This document shows positions 9,006 through 19,591 of a stretch of 36,619 nucleotides of DNA, one piece after another. A program made the translations under genes and the position numbers. Under the pieces are notes generated by a model. The model was not told the origin of the DNA. It saw only the letters and a list, made by a program, of their open reading frames with translations, and searched no databases. The number at the start of each line of letters is the position of its first letter. Within the stretch, counting starts at the first letter, position 1. The DNA is taken from contig LLCB01000441.1 in assembly GCA_001414345.1 (NCBI GenBank), positions 1-36,619 of the forward strand, written 5' to 3'. Origin of the DNA: Hymenoscyphus infarciens. Taxonomy: Eukaryota > Ascomycota > Leotiomycetes > Helotiales > Helotiaceae.

Positions 9006-10835
9006 TTATAATTTTGCTTTTATCTCTCCATCTACAACCACAATGCCTTCTCTCTTCTTACTATTCGACTTGTCCCTCAATATCCGTCGCAAAATCTTCC
9101 CACTGGCGCTTTTAGGGATCACGCTTACAAATTCCACCTCTTTTAACCACTTATGTCTAGTTTTCTTCTCCTTCACATACTTAATCAGCTCCCGTCCCAC
9201 ACTCTCGTCATCTATTTCAATGTTTCCCTTCTTGACAATGTAAGCTTTCGGTTTCTCCCCACTATAATCATCGGCCATTCCCAAAACTGCAACATCCTCC
9301 ACGGCAGCATGACCGAGAAGCAAATCTTCCAGCTCAGCTGGAGCGACGCCAATACCCTTAACTTTGATCATTTCTTTGATTCGATCCGTAATCATTACCA
9401 TCCCATTTTTGTCAACCAGCGCCTGGTCACCCGTATGCAAGTATCCCTCCTCATCAAAAGTCGACTTTGTGGCTTCCTCATTTCCTAAATATCCCATGAC
9501 AATTTGTGGACCCTTTGCCAATAATTCCCCCGGTTCACCAACGCCAAGCTCCCTCCCATCGTCCCCAATGATTTTGATACTAGTAGAAGCACAAATATCC
9601 CCAACCACATGCGCAAGTTCGTACAAATATTTGTCAGGTGTAGAAGCAGTGATGCAACTGCAACTCTCGGTCATTCCATACGCCTGCTTAAAACCAGTCC
9701 AAGGGAACTTCTTTTTCAGTAAACCCAAGATTTCTTCGCTTACTGGGGCTGCGCCTGTAGAGAACCGTTCCACGCATCGGAGATCGTAATTGTCCACTAT
9801 AGGATCGCGGACCATTCGGATGAGGATGGGTGGTACGATGAGGAGTTCCGCAATTCGGTTCTCAGTCACAGTATCCAGCATGGATTTCATGGTAAAGGAA
9901 GGGAGCATGTAGACTTCTGCATTCAGCAGTATAGGCAGATGAAGTGCATGGATCAGTCCGGTGATGTGGAAGCAAGGGAGGACGGCGAGGACTTTCTTGT
10001 GGGATGCTGGAGTAATTGGTTGGATTTGAAGGCATTGGGCGATGACATTCTGGTGTGCTATCATGACCTGCATTGATGTTACTTAGCAACTCCGCCCTTG
10101 TTCCCGTGAAGAACAGGCAACTTGGAGGACGAGCAAGACCCACCGCTTTTGGTAACCCGGTAGTTCCACTGCTGAAGCTCAAGAAAGCGCACAAATCGAA
10201 ATTCGTCTCCCCCTCTTCCAATTCATAGGCAGGCACTTGGTTCGCTTCTCCATAGCTTTTACCGATTTCAAGAAGTTCGTTCATTGTGGTAAAGCCCTTC
10301 ATATGGCCCTCTAGAAGGAATACGTTTTCCCTCTTGATCCCAGCCGCTTCCGCAGCTGCAGCCGCCACTTCCATACTCCCGGGAACTGTCATTAGAAACT
10401 TTGCTCTACCAGTTTTCAAAGCATAAGTCATTTCCTCCACATTGTAAGCCGGCGATGCACCCGAAACAATTCCGGCCACCCGAGAAACGCCAAGCATAGC
10501 TACTGGATACCATATTGTGTTTGGTGAGAAAAGAGCAACTGTTTCGCCTTTCTTCAGACCATATTTGTTGACGAGGGCCGTAGATAGATGTGTGGTATGT
10601 GTTTTAACGTCATGGTAGGAAATTCTTTCTTTGGTCTGGGCATTGGTGTAGCCTGCAAGTGCAGAGCGAGGGATGTTTTTGAGTGGCGAAACAGGAGAAT
10701 TGAACAGCCAGTTCCAGATTGTGATGTCGCGAGGAACTCGATTTTCTAGCAGTCAGTTTCGCCACTTTCGACACTTTCAAGAGATCAGAAATGCGACTCA
10801 CAGTCAATATCTGGTTGCAAGCTTTTGAAAACCAT
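9006..10835 (-). CDS. 4-coumarate-CoA ligase-like acyl-CoA synthetase with peroxisomal PTS1
   Basis: Three exons, complement(10835..10802, 10736..10144, 10067..9006), give 562 residues, normal for 4CL-like members of the ANL adenylate-forming superfamily. Intron 1 (65 bp) has a GTGAGT donor and CTGAC branch point. Intron 2 (76 bp) has a GTGGGT donor and ends TGCAG, with a CTAAGT-like branch site. The ATG sits in ACAATGG. Seen in the protein: the ATP-binding loop SSGTTGLPKA (about 200-209), YGMTES (339-344), GYLHTGD with the ribose-binding Asp (about 417-423), the hinge region DRIKEMIKVKG, and SASGKILRR with the catalytic Lys near 533. The C-terminus is AKL, a PTS1 signal. Family knowledge: ATP-dependent activation of an aryl or fatty acid to its CoA thioester; the exact substrate cannot be read from the sequence. 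A peroxisomal role in beta-oxidation or secondary metabolism is inference. No cluster partner is adjacent. Confidence 0.93.
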
Positions 10836-11624
10836 TGTCTTCGAGTGTTCCACGTTGCTCAGTTCTGGGTCAATTTGGTCAGGTCCGGAAAAGTGTAGAT
10901 TTCAAAAGAAGATAAACAACTTTACCTGGAAGTAAATTCCCTTATCGTATATTTAATGAAAAGGCGTTGACGAGTTTGATTTGGTGATAGATATGTGTAC
11001 GCTGCGGTCGCACTTTGTGAGTCCACGTAAGTGGCGTGCGGGGGTCAAAATGCGGGGTATGGAGGTAGGGAAACCGCAAGCCGAGGAGCTGGAATAGAGA
11101 AGAATCTTTTGCACAATGGTTTGTCCGCAAAGAATGGTTCACTTCATTGCCAGTTAGTTTTTAGAATATTGGGTTCATCAGAGAGATTTGAGATGAAAAT
11201 TAGACCAGAATGGTGGAAGGAAGCCTTTATGACAAATTTCGCGGTGAACATCAAATGCGGCAGTGAATAACAACCTGTTATTCTGACTTCCTAGTACTGT
11301 TGAACTACTTCGAGACTTGATTCTTCCAAGATAGCCAGGCTAATAGTCCTACATTGTTCTAAGTGCTTGGGTGATTTGCTTGACTTGCCCTGGAAAGTTG
11401 GAACAACGAGGGCTAGATAAGCAGTGGTAGCCTGAAGTATTCACTGTCAGTTTCCATGTCGGTCGAGAACCTATGTACCAACCCTCTATCTTAAACTAGA
11501 TCACCTATTTTCTTTCGGTAAAAATAAACACATAGATCATTGAAGATATTTCGCGCATTCTGTTTCTTCTTTCCTTCCTCTCCACCTACTTTCCATACCG
11601 CTGGCATTCGTTCTCGCTGCACAG

Positions 11625-11630
11625 TATAAA
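11625..11630 (+). promoter_or_regulatory. Candidate TATA box of a plus-strand transcript
   Basis: ACAGTATAAAAGACACC is a consensus TATAAA. It is preceded by CT-rich sequence and followed by about 120 bases of leader-like CA/CT-rich sequence before the ATG at 11753. The arrangement resembles a fungal core promoter, but no substantial downstream gene is visible, so its use is unproven. Confidence 0.45.
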
Positions 11631-11752
11631 AGACACCACTCACCAAGTCCTTTACCAAAAAGGCAGATCAGAGCCAGTCAGGCCTTGGTACTCAAAAAGC
11701 AGCCGTGGGGAGACAAGAAGCTAATTCACTTCAACAACAATCGCAGACAATA

Positions 11753-11851
11753 ATGGCCCAACCACCGCAATTCATCCAATCTCCCACCATTCACAGTCAC
11801 TATCACCTACATCAACAAATCAACTACAACCCTCACCCCTCACTCCCCTAA
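11753..11851 (+). CDS. Possible 32-residue peptide in a C-rich transcript
   Basis: A short frame starts at CAATAATGG (reasonable start context), 123 bases after the TATA box, and stops with TAA at 11849-11851. The product is rich in His, Gln, Pro and Asn with no recognised domain. The whole stretch 11730-11970 has very few G residues. It may instead be a leader reading frame or part of a non-coding RNA. No homology claim is made. Confidence 0.25.
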   Translation: MAQPPQFIQSPTIHSHYHLHQQINYNPHPSLP

Positions 11852-12270
11852 CAAACTTCATTCACTCACCAATCATTCGCCTCGTGCCAATTACTAAATC
11901 AGCCAACCACCAAATCTCACACCTCCCTCCTTTTCTCACCCCCCAAACCAGCCAACCCCCGAAATTGTACAAGCATGAAGATAATAAATTTATGATTACA
12001 CCTATACGTAGTTAGGAGGATGGGAAACAATTTTAAAAACCTTTTTACTTTTTTGAACGGGATATATCTAACGAGTACAGTCGTATACAGCGTTGCGATA
12101 TAGAAACAACGCTTTTCATGCCTGAAACAAGGGTTCGCAGAATCAGCGCAAAAACGAGCGACTTTACAATTTGTGTTTATTTCAATGGGTTGGGAGGTAG
12201 TTAGTGTTGTGAGTAAAACCTTTCATTCTCGAATTTTATGTTTTAACGTGCTCTAAATGGGTGTTCCCAA

Positions 12271-13187
12271 CTAAGCACCCTTGACTCGCGTCTCGTACAT
12301 GTTAGAAGTCTTTTTCGTAATCCTTTGATTCCTCAACATCTCCAAAACTTCCATCCTTGCTTCGGCCCTCTTGACAATACTCCTCGCAATGAGAAAAACC
12401 TCATCGCTTCTCCAGCTCTCTAGCTCCTCTTTTGCCGGATACGGATTCGTCTCTTTCTTGTGGACACGGTCTCCGGCTTTCTTAGATTCCTTCTTGATAT
12501 GGAATTTGAAGTTATCAATTGCCATCGCGTATTGAAGCTCAGCAAGGTCCCTCGTGGCGAGTTCGTACCTATCAATCGCATAGCCGAGAATTCGGAAATG
12601 ATAGTCTAATTCTTCGGGGTGGACGAGGTGCTTTTTCTTGCCATCCCCCGCCGTGCTTTGATGACCACGAATCGGTTTTGGTAATTACTGAGCCAACAAC
12701 GGGCGTCTTTGGGGTGAGTTTCTTCTTCTTCGAGGTCCACTCTCACATATTCTATTCGGTTGGCACACTTGTAACAGCGGGGTCGGTGATTGGTGCCCGA
12801 TTCGTCAGCTATTTTGGGGGGGACTGAGTATGTCTCGTTGAGTAGTTTCGGCTTCTCTTTTTGATTGTTGGCTTGTGTTTTCTGTGTGGTTGAATCGTCT
12901 GATAATTTCTGTTTGTGCTTTTGGTTCATGGCTGCTGCAGGAGCCGTATCCAACCTATTCTTAACCGTGGTATGTTTCAAATTTTCCGCTGGCTTTTCCT
13001 GGAGAGCTATCAATGGCTCTTGATCTTCATGCAGGTTGATTTGTTGGGAGAGGAATCCGAGATTGAGGCCTTTCTTAAGGGCTGATAAGCAGTAACTGCC
13101 GGCCGATTTAAGATTGGCAGCCCTTTTTTTCCTCTTCTGATAGTTTTTGGGTTGATCCCAAAGTGGGAGTAACTCCTCGTTGTCCAT
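12271..13187 (-). CDS. Unknown protein; reading frame interrupted at a 5-G run
   Basis: Not a recognised family. Frame A starts at ATG 13187 and stays open for 193 codons to a TAG at 12606. It encodes a Lys/Gln-rich low-complexity N-terminus, then a compact Cys-containing segment with CYKCANRIEYVRVD and a later Cys-Trp. A second frame continues directly to TAG at 12271-12273 with a charged helical C-terminus (YAIDRYELATRDLAELQYA and a Lys/Arg/Glu-rich tail). The two join if one base is missing at the C-run 12645-12649 on the plus strand. The 917-base span is one base short of 306 codons, which agrees. An intron (for example a GTGAGA donor after RIEY) is the alternative, but no candidate has a convincing branch point. 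A sequencing error or a real frameshift mutation are both possible. Confidence 0.6.
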
Positions 13188-13702
13188 TTAGTGCAGGAAA
13201 TTTTGCGATGCGGTTTCTCAAAAGTAAGAGAAGTTGAAATAATTCTGGGTGGGAGCTTAAATGGTTCCAAAATTAGTGCGCGACGACATTCGGACTAGTG
13301 AGCACTAATTGGGCCAAAACTAAGAAACCACTGGTGATGACATAGAGCCAAATGAATTCAACTGGCTGTGGGATAAGAATGGCATGTTGTGGTAAGTTTT
13401 GCCATGTGGCTTGCGTGACTTGTTTCCACGCAGATAACAAAAGCGGCAGCAAAATCTAAAGTGTTAATCTATATATTCTGGGACAGTTTAAACCCAAGAT
13501 ATTGGAGCTAGGGTAACATGTTTTTTGAGTTTAAGATACGCTGGTAATAAAGGTCAAAATATAGAGGTATAGCTGCTGCTGCTGCTGGTTTTGAGTCGCG
13601 AGATCAGGCTTATTGAGCCTTTCTTGATTATTCTTTGGGAGCTGTAAAGGCTATATATGCACTAACAGGATCAAAGCCCAAAATTCAAGGACGGAAGCTT
13701 CA
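13188..13702. other. Intergenic; upstream region of the unknown gene
   Basis: Normal composition, no coding frame. It contains a (GCT)5 microsatellite at about 13572-13586. Confidence 0.55.
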
Positions 13703-13915
13703 TGAGAATTGGGTCACGTGGTTCGTCACGTGGTACACAGTCTAAGGTACCTTCCCCTTCTATAAATCTCCTAACTCTTCTAGAATAATAAAGACAAGAT
13801 AAATCTTATTGTTCTAATCTTATAGGATAATTTACTTGCGTCTCCTAGTCTAAGTTGAACAATTAAGAGAGTGGTGTAAAGGTACTCTGCTCCTAACCAG
13901 TCACGAATTCCTACA
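13703..13915 (+). mobile_element. LTR remnant, probably copia-type, followed by a primer-binding-like site
   Basis: A 213-bp segment begins TGAGAATTGGGTCACGTGG and ends GAATTCCTACA. It holds two CACGTG boxes, a TATAAA (13761-13766) and AATAATAAAG polyadenylation-like sequence, the layout of a small LTR promoter. Five bases later TGGTGGTAGGATTGAATC (from 13921) begins with TGG and would pair with the 3' end of a tRNA. No interior genes or second LTR follow, so it would be a truncated fragment. Assignment to copia is inference from the layout. Confidence 0.45.
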
Positions 13916-13920
13916 TCCCC

Positions 13921-13938
13921 TGGTGGTAGGATTGAATC
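13921..13938 (+). other. Candidate retrotransposon primer-binding site
   Basis: TGGTGGTAGGATTGAATC: its complement ends ...CTACCACCA with a T-arm-like GATTCAATCC, as expected for the 3' end of a tRNA. It lies 5 bases after the presumed LTR end at 13915. Which tRNA is not determined. Confidence 0.4.
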
Positions 13939-14326
13939 TCGTTTCTGCCAACTAACCACCGCATGTGTTTAGCTCCTCACTCTAAAGAAGCAAACACCTG
14001 CTTGACAGGGGAGCGGGCTCTGGGGGCCTTTTGGGTTTTCTTTCTTGTGGTAGTACTTTAGATAGAATCGATGAAAGCTTTTTTTTCATCCAACTCACAA
14101 GCGAAGACACTTCCCATGTAAACTCAAGTTCAATTAATCAAAGATATCTGCAACTAACCATCCTACTCGATATAATAAGCCACCAACCCAAAACCGCCAT
14201 ACTCCAGGCCATCTCAATGCAAAGGTATGTGAGGGGGGAAAACACCAACAAAAAGAAAACACCAGTACTGAAGAGCACAATGTCGTAATCACATATCTAC
14301 ATTTCCTGTAGCCAGCCCATTAACTC
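13939..14326. other. Intergenic; 3' flank of CDC45
   Basis: No supported gene; the 85-codon plus-strand frame here has no recognisable features. The CDC45 transcript should terminate in this stretch. Confidence 0.5.
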
Positions 14327-17015
14327 TTATCCAACTACAGCCTTCATACTCAAGCTCTCCAGGAATCCTGATAGATCTTCTTTCTTGACTTCCACCACGC
14401 AATGCTCAAAGCTGTCAATGCGCACACGAGCATTAGTCTCCTCGACAACTTCCTGGAATGCGTTTCCGAATTTATTCCTCCCGAACCCCTTTACTTGTGT
14501 TGCATCGTCTTCTTCATCTTCATCCTCGTCGGAAGAAGAGTCTGAAGCTTCGGATTCGGTCTCATCCTCGGCGTCGTCTTCGTCGTCTCCTAAAGCCAGT
14601 CGTCTGGCCGCTCTTTTCTCTTCTCGTAATTTTTCTTTATTTTTCTTCTTTAGTTCTCGAGCTTTTAACTTGGCTTCTTGCTTTTCCTTTCTTTCCTTGG
14701 TGGCATTTCTGTCACCGAAACCCATACCACCGCCTCCTCCCCCAGTACCAACAATTACATAAACCCCTCTATTCTCGTTCAAACCAGCAACAACCAGAGG
14801 TGTGCCTCGCCCACCATGGCCTAGTTTTCCTTTGGTTTCTCTTTCTTGTTCTGCAATGGCTTCACCAACCCATAATGCGAGTTTCGTGAGCGCGGAAGGA
14901 TGCGTAAATAATTGAACGTCTGGTCCATCTTTCACGACGCACATTCGGAATGCTCGGAGATGTCGAATTTGTCGCTTTTCAATTAGCGATGTACCTGTAC
15001 GAAGAATCGCCCGATGTAGATGCTGTGCGGTGGGTAGGGCGGCCTTGAGTTCCTCGATTCTGGATAATTGGTTAGCAGCGATCTCACTTTCCTTGGCAAT
15101 TGACTTACTTCTCGAGGGCATCGTAGGCGTCCCAAAACCGTCCAACCCATTCCTCAGCCTCTAGTGTTCCATCCTCGTCTGTAGTTTCTTTATTTTCTCG
15201 TCCTTGATCCCAGGCTGGATTCTGAAGAGTGTTCACAGCTTGTTTCCCAACTTCAAGAATTGCTCCCACCACAACGCCAACGTCCTGCGCGGACAGGGTT
15301 GCTCGCCAACCCCAACTCCGGACAAATCCCCAACCTTCTTTGGTACCACCCCTGTCACGCCCATCGGTGTCTGCCGAGGGAACAAGATCATCCAAACCAT
15401 ACATTTCGGAGTACTTGAGAAGCTTGGTCCTCAATCCCCGCTTAAGCTCCATGTCCATATGCGTGTAACTCTGCTTGCATTGAACAAGGCTGACACCCAT
15501 CTTCGCAAGCAATTTATGCAGTCGCTTTCTCCCACTGTCTGACCAAATATGTAATCGTGCAGATAAATAAGGGGAGTGCAACATGCTATCATATAAACTC
15601 CAATGTCGAATGAGAAGGAACTTTGGTTCAGGTGACAGCCGAATGCTCGTGTCCGTAGGGCTTCGTGCTGTAGTTGGGATTATGCCACTGTTTTCGGGTA
15701 ACATATTCCTGTTTGCGCTGAAGCTTGAATCGGATAATTCTGGGGGATTCAAACGTCGAACTTCATCCCGCAGTAGCTGGCGTATTCGTGATCCGCGAGT
15801 TCCAAGCCAGCCCGAAGGAGCGCTGGATTTGCCAGATGACACTGCGACTCCGACTGAGGACCGACCATATAATTCCATAGAAGTCACTCCCACAATCGCC
15901 ATCCATAAAAGATCATTGTCTTCGCGTCCGAGCTCAGAAGCCAGAGAATACATCATTGAGGATATTGGTTCTGAATAGGAGGCACCCATTGAGTAATAAG
16001 CCTGAAGAACGGACTCGTGTTTTGCGCGGAGTTTCAACAGACGACGTCGTAATGTTTTGGCAGATGGGGCTTTCGGTGGTTGACCTGGTGTGGGGGAAAC
16101 TGATCGAGAGGCAGCTGTACTTGAAATGGGAGGGCCATTGAGGGATACGAGACCTCTCTGTTTCGGCCGCCGAGGGGAATCGGGAATAGGACTGGACTAT
16201 GGCAGTGTTAGTAGAGTGAGGGCAACAGGCTGTTGAGAACATACCAAGTTACTCCGCCTCCGTTGGTGAGGCCTACTTTCATCTTCGCTGCTCTCGTCTT
16301 CCTCGTCACGATCCGACCAAGACTTTCTTTTCTGTCCGGGTCGTGGATTTGGCGCTTCCTCCTCCTCTTCCTCATTTTCGGAATCACTCCCCTCACTATC
16401 ATCGTCGTTCTCGTCCACTTCGGGCATATCTACCAGTGCCAAATACGCGTCTCGTTCCTTTTCTAACTCGTCCTCCACATCGCCGTCGTCAAAGACGATT
16501 ATGCCCCCCTTTCCCGGCTTGTAGTCCCTCCGTATCTTCCCACCATCTACGCCAGGCTGTTTTACGGGCTCGTTTTCGTCTTCCCCTTCGGTGGGTGGCA
16601 ATCGAGGGTGTCCTCCAAAAACATTCCCCAAATTCCAAGGCCTTCGCGCGTCCACTACCCAGCATTCGACCCCCCCGTAGTTTGTGTCGTCCTCCTCCGT
16701 GTCAATACCCAGCAGTCCTCCTAAGTCTACCAGCCCACCTACACCCAGACAGACTACCACACCCCCACTACCACCTTGACTTTCCATCATTGGTCTTATA
16801 ACATTTCTCCCGGCCCTTTCCAAATCCCCATAACCCGCGATTGGTTGTATTTTATGTGGTATGTAGTCGCGCTTCAAAAGCTGTGTAAGAATTCGACAAC
16901 CGCATAGCGCATCGGGTTCGAGAGCGACGAGGATCAGAACTGGCGGGGATAATGGATGGTGGGTTTGCTGGAGATGTAGGTAGAGCGTGGAGATGAGGGA
17001 TCGTGGTAAATACAT
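14327..17015 (-). CDS. CDC45: CDC45, replication initiation and CMG helicase subunit
   Basis: Three exons, complement(17015..16245, 16196..15109, 15059..14327), give 863 residues, usual for fungal CDC45. Intron 1 (48 bp) has a GTATGT donor and CTAAC branch point; intron 2 (49 bp) has GTAAGT and GCTAACC. The ATG at 17015 gives MYLPRSL, then the N-terminal hallmark ILVALEPDALCGCRILTQLL and HKIQPIAGYGDLE of the RecJ/DHH-like fold. An acidic, low-complexity linker (about residues 205-250, Asp/Glu-rich with Lys/Arg patches) follows, as in other CDC45 proteins. The C-terminal third starts at ALEKIEELKAALPTAQHLHR, holds a Lys/Glu-rich coiled segment and an acidic Asp/Ser stretch, and ends in the conserved C-terminal domain. 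Family knowledge: CDC45 joins MCM2-7 and GINS as the replicative helicase in the nucleus. No lesion seen. Confidence 0.96.
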
Positions 17016-17889
17016 ATTGAACAATTCGCGGACGCGCCAACCCTCATGTTAGGTCCCAGAAAGCTTTCAGAGCTGGCGTGTATAGTAATTCCGTTACACA
17101 ATTGCGGTTTGTAGTTTGGTAGAGATTTTGCTGGACGCGTTGAGGACGGGGTTTTGGCTACTGCACGAACGCCATTGAAAGTATAAAATCCGAGGGTGCG
17201 AAGAGTAGAAGTTTTAAAGTCGAAGAGGGAGAAAGTACTTTTGGATTTCTAGGATTTTGGGTATTAAAATGAAAGCTGTGGTTCTGGTTGCGATTTCTGG
17301 TGTTGTAGAAACAGTCGCGGTTCCAGTGACGCGACTTTGGACTTTCCTGGCGCTAAAGTGCTTTGACAGGGGTTTCAACGCGCCACTCAACTTCAACCTC
17401 TCTTCTCCCTTCAGCAAAAAAGTTCCCTCACAACTCCAACATCTTTCAAGTCAAATTCTCACAGTTCCTATGTCTCTTATTCTTGGACTCATCAAAGCCA
17501 TCCTTATTATTTCTTCCTGGCGGGGGAAGACGGCCACTAACGATCCAAATTCCCACGTACCCCCTATCAACCCTTCTAACCTTGGAACCATATTCCGAAG
17601 CAAAGGACCGCAATGGACCGTCCTCTCACTTTTCAATTCCATGTAATAAGCTACATACCTACGATTCCGCTGTGCAACCAAGCTTTTCCTGGCTGTAAGG
17701 GTTTCTAGAGTCACGTGTCGTCATTCTTAACTCGACTTTTGGAATCTGCCCTAGTCTGGGGTAGTAAGTTCGATTGAGACCTCCATGCTTTTTATTTCAG
17801 ATTTCTAGTAATATCTTTTCCGTTGTCTGGTTCTGTCCCTCTCTTTCTTGTTCCGCTACTCCAGATTAAATAACAGGGCGCGCCTTCCT
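17016..17889. other. Intergenic; CDC45 upstream region
   Basis: Contains the CDC45 5' flank. ACGCGT (17134-17139) matches the MluI cell-cycle box core known upstream of replication genes in yeasts; its use here is inference. The only frames are a 125-codon plus-strand ORF and GTG-started minus-strand ORFs, none convincing. Confidence 0.5.
17269..17646 (+). CDS. Doubtful 125-residue ORF
   Basis: The ATG at 17269 opens a frame to TAA at 17644-17646. The product has two hydrophobic stretches (MKAVVLVAISGVV at the start and MSLILGLIKAILII in the middle) but no recognised domain, and the composition does not look clearly protein-like. It lies between CDC45 and the epoxide hydrolase relic. It could be chance. 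Confidence 0.2.
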   Translation: MKAVVLVAISGVVETVAVPVTRLWTFLALKCFDRGFNAPLNFNLSSPFSKKVPSQLQHLSSQILTVPMSLILGLIKAILIISSWRGKTATNDPNSHVPPINPSNLGTIFRSKGPQWTVLSLFNSM

Positions 17890-19217
17890 TTACACCCAAA
17901 GCTGTTCAATAAAAGCTTCTACACCATCAAGCAAAACTTGTGGTTGCTCAAGTCCTGCGAAATGATCCCCCTTTCAAAATATCAGCAACTTTCTCAACGG
18001 AATTCATACGAAAGATGACATACCTCAGTATGCTGCCTATAAAACGCAAGATTTCCGGTCGTAGCCCTCGGAATCGGTGCAATTTCCTGTGGAAACTAGC
18101 TGAAGCCAAATGGTTTCATCAGATGCCATTTTGGGTCATCGCGTCGAATGATATTCCCAGGCGTTAATATTTGCCGATATGGATACAGCAATGTCGGGAG
18201 CGTCTGCGTCAGCCAATATAGACTGATGTCTGTAAGTATCGTATCAATGGAAAGTGGTTTGTCGACCCAGGAAAGGGATTTCTCTCCTAGATATGCGAGG
18301 AGGGAGAGTGAGTTGCTGTTTAGTGCTATCGATATGGTACTTGGCCGAGTGGCTTGCATTAGAGCATATGCATCACTCGTGGTTGAGAATTCTGCTGCTC
18401 TAACAAGTCCTTCTTTCTCGGCCTCGTTGATAGACGAGGAGTTGTAATTTTTGGGTTCGGACATGAAACAAAAGTTTACTAATATTGTGTCAGTCAGGTA
18501 GTTGCAAGTTGTAAGATGGAACCATTACAATGTACGGCTTTGCAGCTTTCATGCTCAGCGCCCATAATTCGAGCAATTGTGGATCCAACATCTCCACCCT
18601 GAGAAACATACCCAGATCCAAACCCGAGATCACTCATCAAATGATCGAATATTTTCGCCACATCTTCAAGTCGGAGTTCTTTGTCCAATGGCGGATCGGA
18701 GGAAACTGCATATCCCAGTGACGAGAGAGCAATGACATGATTGGCAAAAACCCCAAGAAGCTCCCTACAAGTATTTAGGGTACCAAGTGGGTCAGCCATT
18801 CATGAAGAAATATCAGCGGCACTGCACTCTCGTTCTTCGAAAATAGTGCTGCGAAATGAATCTTATAATTCTCCGTTGCCGACTCTTCTTTTATCGAAGC
18901 CTTGATTTGGGAAAAAGAGTTCATATGTTCCTCTTCTTTCCTCCTGTTAAGCGATTTCAGTTAACGTTTCTGGGTTTTGCCACGATGTGAAAATGAACAT
19001 ACCAATCGAAGTCTTTCAAACAATAATCTTTTACCCAAGTATGGGATATCCCAAGCGACTGGTTTCTTTCCGACTCGGACTCGTGAGTCACCTGTCAGAG
19101 TCGGGAGAATCGGAGGGAATCTTCTAGGCAATTGAGTTCGGATTGCGGAATGTTGATTGTGAAGAGTGAGATGGTGTTTAGTGCCAATAGAGGGAGGATT
19201 CCATATCCCGTGAACAT
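17890..19217 (-). pseudogene. Epoxide hydrolase (alpha/beta-hydrolase with EHN domain), inactivated
   Basis: Recognisable along its length. The N-terminal EHN part has NTISLFTINIPQSELNCLED and, across a 59-bp intron (18944-19002, GTATGT), FDWRKEEEHMNSF. The core has LEDVAKIF..DLGFGSGY and SQGGDVGS with the nucleophile Asp. Across a 50-bp intron (18479-18528, CTGAC branch) come HLNFCFMSEP, EAEKEGLVRAAEF, TRPSTISI and LYPYRQILTPGN. The C-terminus, after a 53-bp intron (17971-18023), has GDHFAGLEQP with the catalytic His. Lesions: an in-frame TGA at 19095-19097; the oxyanion motif HGWP replaced by HEWL near 18800, followed by a TAA and a frame change; and TGG-to-TAG at 18096-18098 in the usual GFSWFP motif. 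Start 19217 is approximate. The intact enzyme would hydrolyse epoxides to diols. Confidence 0.87.
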
Positions 19218-19591
19218 CGCTGCCGCTTTTCTCGCTGGCCCTTTCGAAAGTCGTAATAGGTGATGACTGGCGTTTCTTATATCTATTCTGTTCAAAAAAA
19301 AAACACAAGACATAAATCTGGGCAAGTTGTGTTTTATAAGTGCAATGTGCTTACTATTCTTCATTCTCCATACCTTGTCCGCATATGCGGCTTTGGACCC
19401 CGCGCATGCATATCACTTCGTGATTAGTGATCCGGCAGCTACTTACTGAAAAATATACACTTCAATTCATATTTTGTCGGTGGAAAACCAAATGGAGATG
19501 TAATCAATTTCCAAGTCCTATTTACTGAAGACCTACTTTACAACTCGAACGACGAAAGCTGACAACAACCTAGATAACCCCATCGTGATAT

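Larger units (their letters stand above)
10836..12270. other. Intergenic region between ligase gene and unknown gene
   Basis: Contains the upstream region of the CoA ligase gene and a plus-strand TATA box at 11625 followed by a strongly G-poor, C-rich stretch. Apart from the small reading frame at 11753 no coding region is supported. Confidence 0.6.

Noticed and set aside
9043..9789. Plus-strand frames opposite the CoA ligase gene
   Set aside because: Shadows of the minus-strand coding exons, which carry all the family motifs.
13921..13995. tRNA gene suggested by a T-arm-like motif
   Set aside because: No A-box or cloverleaf could be assembled; the position right after an LTR end fits a primer-binding site better.
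14385..14889. Plus-strand Ser- and Arg/Leu-rich frames opposite CDC45
   Set aside because: They are the complement of the acidic and Lys-rich parts of CDC45.
17451..17714. 87-codon minus-strand frame between CDC45 and the epoxide hydrolase relic
   Set aside because: Starts at GTG, overlaps the equally doubtful plus-strand frame, and has no family feature.
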